A stretch of 10,486 nucleotides of DNA from contig PMTP01000161.1 of the NCBI GenBank assembly GCA_003167305.1, positions 1,003-11,488 on the forward strand, in the 5' to 3' direction. A program made the position numbers and the translations under genes. Source of the DNA: Acidobacteriaceae bacterium (GTDB taxonomy: Bacteria > Acidobacteriota > Terriglobia > Terriglobales > Acidobacteriaceae). The notes beneath the pieces are model-generated. The model worked only from the letters and a program-made list of their open reading frames with translations. It had not been told where the DNA came from and did not search any database. Positions 7,626 through 10,486 of the stretch are shown here, piece after piece (position 1 is the first letter of the stretch; every line of letters begins with the position of its first letter).

Positions 7626-7806
7626 TTCCTAGTGGTGTCCGCCACACAGATGGTCGTTTATGTTTTGAAAGAGCACGACTTCAGTCGTGCCGTATACGGC
7701 CCAAAAACGAGCTGGGCTTTAGCTCCTGAGGGAAACCTCTTCCACACATTCAGCCCATTCACGGGCATCGGTAATTGCCCCTATTTGCTGCGGACACCAC
7801 CAGGAA
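7626..7806. mobile_element. MITE/REP-like element with 17-bp terminal inverted repeats
   Basis: The left end (7626-7642, TTCCTAGTGGTGTCCGC) and the right end (7790-7806, GCGGACACCACCAGGAA) are inverted repeats with 16 of 17 positions matching. Inside lie several palindromes: GCACGACT/AGTCGTGC (7673-7690), GCCGTATACGGC (7689-7700), GAGCT/AGCTC (7709-7725), GAGG-GAAA-CCTC (7728-7739) and GGGCA/TGCCC (7763-7780). The element is 181 bp and codes for nothing recognisable, which fits a non-autonomous mobile element or a compound REP element. I recall similar palindromes (GGGCACGACTTCAGTCGTGCC, GGGCTTTAGCCCCTGAGG) scattered in acidobacterial intergenic DNA, but made no comparison. No clear target-site duplication is visible. 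Confidence 0.6.
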
Positions 7807-7823
7807 CCATGGATCAGTGGTTA

Positions 7824-7851
7824 GGGAACAGACAATAGAAAACAGAAAGCA
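7824..7851. repeat. Four-unit degenerate heptamer tract
   Basis: GGGAACA, GACAATA, GAAAACA and GAAAGCA follow in exact 7-base register. All fit the loose consensus GRVAAYA with a few exceptions. The tract starts 18 bp after the right end of the inverted-repeat element. Confidence 0.6.
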
Positions 7852-7873
7852 GGCCCATCATTGCGCCACAAAC

Positions 7874-7971
7874 GCTCCCGTAGGGAGAACACGAAAATAG
7901 CCCAGGGTGCAGCGCAGCGAAGCCATGGGTCAGCGGTCACACTCATACACCGTGCCCCGTAGGGTCAGGGC
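7874..7971. repeat. Palindrome cluster with two CCCGTAGGG cores
   Basis: CCCGTAGGG occurs at 7877-7885, where it extends to a CTCCC/GGGAG hairpin (7875-7887), and again at 7956-7964, 79 bp later. Between them AGCCCAGGGTGCAGCGCAGCGAAGCCATGGGT-like sequence (about 7899-7930) forms an imperfect CCCA/TGGG foldback. This looks like a decayed repeat family member; I recall similar 'CCCGTAGGG…AGCCCAGGG' text in acidobacterial intergenic DNA, unverified. Confidence 0.45.
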
Positions 7972-8074
7972 GAATCCGCAGTACACATTTCATGATATGG
8001 CGATTTCGCGTCATCACAGAGACTCTTATGTCGACATCGGCGTTATCCGCTCGGCGCCAACCCCTCAACCGGCA

Positions 8075-8278
8075 TTATTTGAAGGCATTTCCTGGCTTGA
8101 TTCCAAGGATTTTGAAGACGAACGCCATGGGGCAGAAGCCGGTGATCCCCGATTGAAAGAGCATGATGCCCACCCAGGCGGTGAGCAACAGCCACCACGG
8201 CGAAACAAAATGCCCCAGCGCCACGCTGACGAGAACCATGGTCCCGGCAAAAGTAAGGACAGATCGGTCGAGATTCAT
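8075..8278 (-). CDS. DUF2892 (YgaP-type) small membrane protein
   Basis: A 67-residue inner-membrane protein with two predicted helices (about 7-22 and 28-44) and the DUF2892 ending QSGITGFCPMAFVFKILGIKPG, with one Cys at 49. In E. coli YgaP this domain is the membrane part fused behind a rhodanese (sulfurtransferase) domain; here it stands alone. The ATG overlaps the sufU stop as ATGA. The ribosome binding site AAAGGAG lies inside the end of sufU, so translation is coupled. It is the last gene of the suf operon, and no clear terminator follows. A role in sulfur or persulfide handling at the membrane is inference from YgaP and from the gene order. Confidence 0.85.
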   Translation of the reverse strand: MNLDRSVLTFAGTMVLVSVALGHFVSPWWLLLTAWVGIMLFQSGITGFCPMAFVFKILGIKPGNAFK

Positions 8279-8727
8279 TGTTGGCTCCTTTCATTTTCCA
8301 GAGCGGCCAGCATTGTCTTCCATGCCAGCGTCGCGCATCGCATCCGCACCGGATAGGCATGCACACCGGACAGAACCGTCATCCGCGCGGATTCAACATC
8401 CATGCCATCCTTGAATTTCTCTGTGTCTCCGGCAGCCAGAGCATGAAAGCGCTGAAAGAGCATCTTCGCCTGGGCGGGTGTCTTGCCAACCAGCAATTCG
8501 GTCATCAACGAAGCCGAAGCCGTCGCCAGAACGCAGCTCCTTCCGTCAAAGGCAGCGTCCCGGATCACATTCCCCCGATCGATCCGCAGCGAGACAGCCA
8601 CATCGTCCCCGCAAGAGGGGTTGTCGCTTCGCGCAAAGTGGCTGCAATCGGCAATCGCGCGCCGGTTGCGCGGATGGCGTCCGTGATCGAGGACGGCTTT
8701 CGGGTAAAGTTCGACAGAATCGCTCAT
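8275..8727 (-). CDS. sufU: Fe-S cluster assembly sulfur acceptor SufU
   Basis: SufU is a small zinc protein that takes the persulfide sulfur from SufS and passes it to the SufBCD scaffold. The 150-residue protein begins LYPKAVLDHGRHPRNR, as in the family. The zinc ligands of B. subtilis SufU have clear counterparts: Cys39 and Asp41 in NPSCGDD, Cys65 in GRSCVLATASASLMTE and Cys131 in RMRCATLAWKTML. The spacing between Cys65 and Cys131 includes the insert that sets SufU apart from IscU. Its ATG overlaps the sufS stop as ATGA, and GGAGG lies about 13 bases upstream, inside sufS. The downstream DUF2892 gene overlaps in the same way. No sufBCD genes are in the window, so the scaffold must be encoded elsewhere or beyond the right edge. 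Confidence 0.94.
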   Translation of the reverse strand: MSDSVELYPKAVLDHGRHPRNRRAIADCSHFARSDNPSCGDDVAVSLRIDRGNVIRDAAFDGRSCVLATASASLMTELLVGKTPAQAKMLFQRFHALAAGDTEKFKDGMDVESARMTVLSGVHAYPVRMRCATLAWKTMLAALENERSQQ

Positions 8728-10055
8728 TGGAGAAACATTACCTCCACCTCTTCCAGAGCCTCGGTCAGCGCATCTACCTCGGCGGTTGTGTTGTACAGCC
8801 CAAAGGTGGCCCGCACCGTGGCCGGAAGCCCCAGACGCGCCATCAGCGGCTGTGCGCAGTGGTGACCGGCGCGCACTGCCACGCCGCGGCTGTCCAGCAT
8901 CTGCGCAATGTCGTGCGGGTGAACGCCGTCCATCACAAACGAGAGTACCGAGGCTTTTTGTACAGCCGTGCCGACGATCGTCAGCGGCTTGATTGCGGAA
9001 AGGCGCTCAGTAGCATAGGCGAGCAGGCCGGCCTCATGCGCGCCGATGCGGTGTAGGCCCACCGCGGTGACATAATTGATTGCCGCGCCCAGACCAACCG
9101 CCTGCGCAATGGGCGGCGTGCCAGCCTCGAATTTGGCCGGCAGCGGAGCGTAGGTCGTCCTCTCCAAGCTGACGCTGGCAATCATGTCTCCGCCGCCCTG
9201 ATACGGAGGCATTGCGTCCAGCAGTTCCTCCTTGCCATACAGCACGCCGATCCCCGTCGGCCCATACAGCTTGTGGCCGGAAAAAACCAGGAAATCGCAA
9301 TCCAGCGCCTGCACATCGATCTTCATATGCGCCACCGACTGAGCCGCGTCGATCAGCACCTTGGCCCCGGCCTCGTGCGCCGCGCGGATCATCTCCGCAA
9401 TCGGCAGCACGGTGCCCAGAACATTGGAAACATGCGCAAAGGCCGCCAAACGGGTGCGCGGCCCCAGCAGCCGGATGAACTCATCGAGCGGCACTTCACC
9501 GGCGTCGTTGACCGGAGCCGCCTTCAGAACGATGCCCTTCTTCTCACGCAGAAGCTGCCAGGGCACGATATTCGAGTGGTGTTCAAGGCCGGTGAGCAGC
9601 ACCTCATCGCCTTCGTTCAGAAATGCTTCGCCAAAGCTGGCGGCCACAAGGTTAATCGCATCTGTCGCCCCGCGCGTAAAAACGATCTCGTGCTCGTGAC
9701 GGGCGTTGAGGAAGGCCTGAACCTTGCGCCGCGCCTGATCGTAGAGTTCCGTTGCGCGCTGACTCAGAACGTAAAATCCGCGATGAATGTTGGCGTAATC
9801 GCGCGCATAGAAGGCGTACTCGGCCTCAATAACCTGGAAGGGCTTTTGCGCCGAGGCGGCTGAATCCAGATATGCCAGCGGATACCCGTGCATGGTCTCT
9901 CCCAGGATCGGAAAATCCGCGCGTACGGCCTCAACGTCATAGAAGCCTGCGTGGTCTCCGCCTCGATCCGGGCCATGACAGACAGAGACGGAACCGCCGC
10001 CGTCGATGCTCTTAAGAGCGCTCGGTCTTTCGATTTCTTCGGCGGCAGCTTTCAT
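8724..10055 (-). CDS. sufS: Cysteine desulfurase SufS
   Basis: SufS is a PLP enzyme that converts cysteine to alanine and holds the sulfur as a persulfide for Fe-S cluster assembly. The 443-residue protein has DFPIL (48-52), AYLDSAASAQKP (61-72), GLEHHSNIVPW (156-166), Asp236 in LIDAAQS, the PLP lysine Lys262 in SGHKLYGP, and the catalytic Cys400 in RAGHHCAQP, the class II (SufS) loop. The C-terminus ends VRATFGLYNTTAEVDAL…EVEVMFL, as usual. I placed the start at 10055 because GGAGAG lies 6 bases upstream. A much longer reading in the same frame would run through the upstream membrane-protein gene and has no family match. Even so, about 38 residues precede the usual FxVxxxRxDFPIL start. This extension is Gly/Ser-rich with one Cys (26) and one His (27), and could be an oddity or a sign of a later start codon I did not find. 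Confidence 0.95.
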   Translation of the reverse strand: MKAAAEEIERPSALKSIDGGGSVSVCHGPDRGGDHAGFYDVEAVRADFPILGETMHGYPLAYLDSAASAQKPFQVIEAEYAFYARDYANIHRGFYVLSQRATELYDQARRKVQAFLNARHEHEIVFTRGATDAINLVAASFGEAFLNEGDEVLLTGLEHHSNIVPWQLLREKKGIVLKAAPVNDAGEVPLDEFIRLLGPRTRLAAFAHVSNVLGTVLPIAEMIRAAHEAGAKVLIDAAQSVAHMKIDVQALDCDFLVFSGHKLYGPTGIGVLYGKEELLDAMPPYQGGGDMIASVSLERTTYAPLPAKFEAGTPPIAQAVGLGAAINYVTAVGLHRIGAHEAGLLAYATERLSAIKPLTIVGTAVQKASVLSFVMDGVHPHDIAQMLDSRGVAVRAGHHCAQPLMARLGLPATVRATFGLYNTTAEVDALTEALEEVEVMFLQ

Positions 10056-10117
10056 CGGTCTCTCCACACGGTGCAGGTCATTTTCTGGCGCGAATTCCGG
10101 ACATATCTCGTTGCGGC

Positions 10118-10471
10118 TTACGCGAAAGCGGGCGACGGCTGCTTGAAGACCTTGGTCGTGAAGAACTCGATCATCAGCCCGAAGAGGCCATTGACAAAGA
10201 AATTCACCAACGGCAGCGGACTCGGCCCCAAATGCATAAACAGTGAGTAGGAGAAGATCGATCCGACCGCCAGCCCCATCACGATGCCATTCCAGGCCCA
10301 ATGCAGCTTCATCCCGGAGATGCCGATGGCAAAGCCCATCACGCTCCGGTTCAACAGAACCCAAATCAGATTCACCGCTGAAAACGTTAGAATACCGGCC
10401 ATAAAGGCGCCTGATGCGCACATTGCGCCGGCAACCAGGCCAAAGAATATGGCAACTACAATTCGCTTCAT
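10118..10471 (-). CDS. Small integral membrane protein of unknown family
   Basis: A 117-residue protein that is almost entirely hydrophobic. Four membrane helices are likely at about 4-20, 23-40, 58-77 and 87-105. Distinct polar features are NRSVMGFAIGISGMKLHWAWNG in the middle and a short Lys/Pro tail. I do not recognise the family. The ATG at 10471 has GGAG five bases upstream, which supports a real gene. It lies 62 bp upstream of sufS on the same strand, so it may share a transcript with the suf genes, but the spacing also allows a separate promoter for sufS. No catalytic motif is visible. Confidence 0.75.
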   Translation of the reverse strand: MKRIVVAIFFGLVAGAMCASGAFMAGILTFSAVNLIWVLLNRSVMGFAIGISGMKLHWAWNGIVMGLAVGSIFSYSLFMHLGPSPLPLVNFFVNGLFGLMIEFFTTKVFKQPSPAFA

Positions 10472-10486
10472 GCTTTCTCCATTCCG

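Larger units (their letters stand above)
7427..8074. other. Repeat-rich gene-free stretch
   Basis: About 650 bases lie between the ATP-grasp gene start and the DUF2892 gene stop, with no credible gene. Short open frames cover repeats and match nothing. The stretch holds two heptamer tracts (7529-7549, 7824-7851), a perfect 8-bp hairpin (7577-7597), a 181-bp inverted-repeat-bounded element (7626-7806) and two copies of CCCGTAGGG (7877-7885, 7956-7964). It must contain the promoter of the ATP-grasp operon and the end of the suf transcript, but neither signal is clear. Confidence 0.75.

Noticed and set aside
7632..7838. 68-codon plus-strand frame
   Set aside because: It covers the inverted-repeat element and its hairpins; the peptide has no features of a protein family.
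10056..10421. Extended N-terminus for SufS to 10421 (565 residues)
   Set aside because: The extra 122 residues overlap the membrane-protein gene in another frame and resemble no desulfurase; the ATG at 10055 has a good ribosome binding site.

Overview
The window is GC-rich bacterial chromosome. The gene set fits an acidobacterium (Terriglobia/Acidobacteriaceae-like): an hfq–hflX pair, a zinc-type SufU next to SufS, the ATP-grasp/alpha-E/transglutaminase trio, a secreted VWD protein, and intergenic DNA full of palindromic and 7-bp repeats. The assignment to a taxon is inference from style and recall, not a database result. I saw no tRNA, rRNA, CRISPR array, phage gene or intact transposase.

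Region by region. (1) Positions 1-1063, minus strand: hfq followed 8 bp later by hflX, which is cut by the window edge just before its GTPase domain. A candidate sigma70-type promoter lies about 115 bp upstream of hfq. (2) Positions 1064-1668: no intact gene, but a frameshifted C-terminal relic of a DegT/DnrJ/EryC1/StrS aminotransferase on the plus strand (about 1309-1458) and two clear hairpins. (3) Positions 1669-3789, plus strand: one large exported protein with an unnamed N-terminal domain and a C-terminal von Willebrand factor type D domain, followed by a hairpin terminator. (4) Positions 3988-7426, minus strand: a tight three-gene operon of circularly permuted ATP-grasp, alpha-E (DUF403) and transglutaminase-like protein, in transcription order. 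(5) Positions 7427-8074: a 650-bp gene-free stretch that holds most of the repeats: a 181-bp element with 17-bp terminal inverted repeats and internal hairpins, two degenerate heptamer tracts, a perfect 8-bp hairpin and two copies of a CCCGTAGGG palindrome. (6) Positions 8075-10471, minus strand: an unknown four-helix membrane protein, then sufS, sufU and a small DUF2892 membrane protein. The last three are joined by two ATGA stop/start overlaps.

How the genes work together. SufS removes sulfur from cysteine and SufU accepts the persulfide for Fe-S cluster assembly. The coupled DUF2892 protein may give this sulfur-transfer pair a membrane partner. The trio is a known conserved cassette predicted to build and process a peptide or amide-linked product, but its frequent partner, the Anbu peptidase, is absent here. 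Hfq and HflX are the RNA chaperone and the ribosome-splitting GTPase of the widespread miaA-hfq-hflX arrangement, here without miaA directly upstream. The strongest candidates for a second look are the inverted-repeat element, the aminotransferase relic, the VWD protein's N-terminal domain and the sufS-sufU-DUF2892 coupling.
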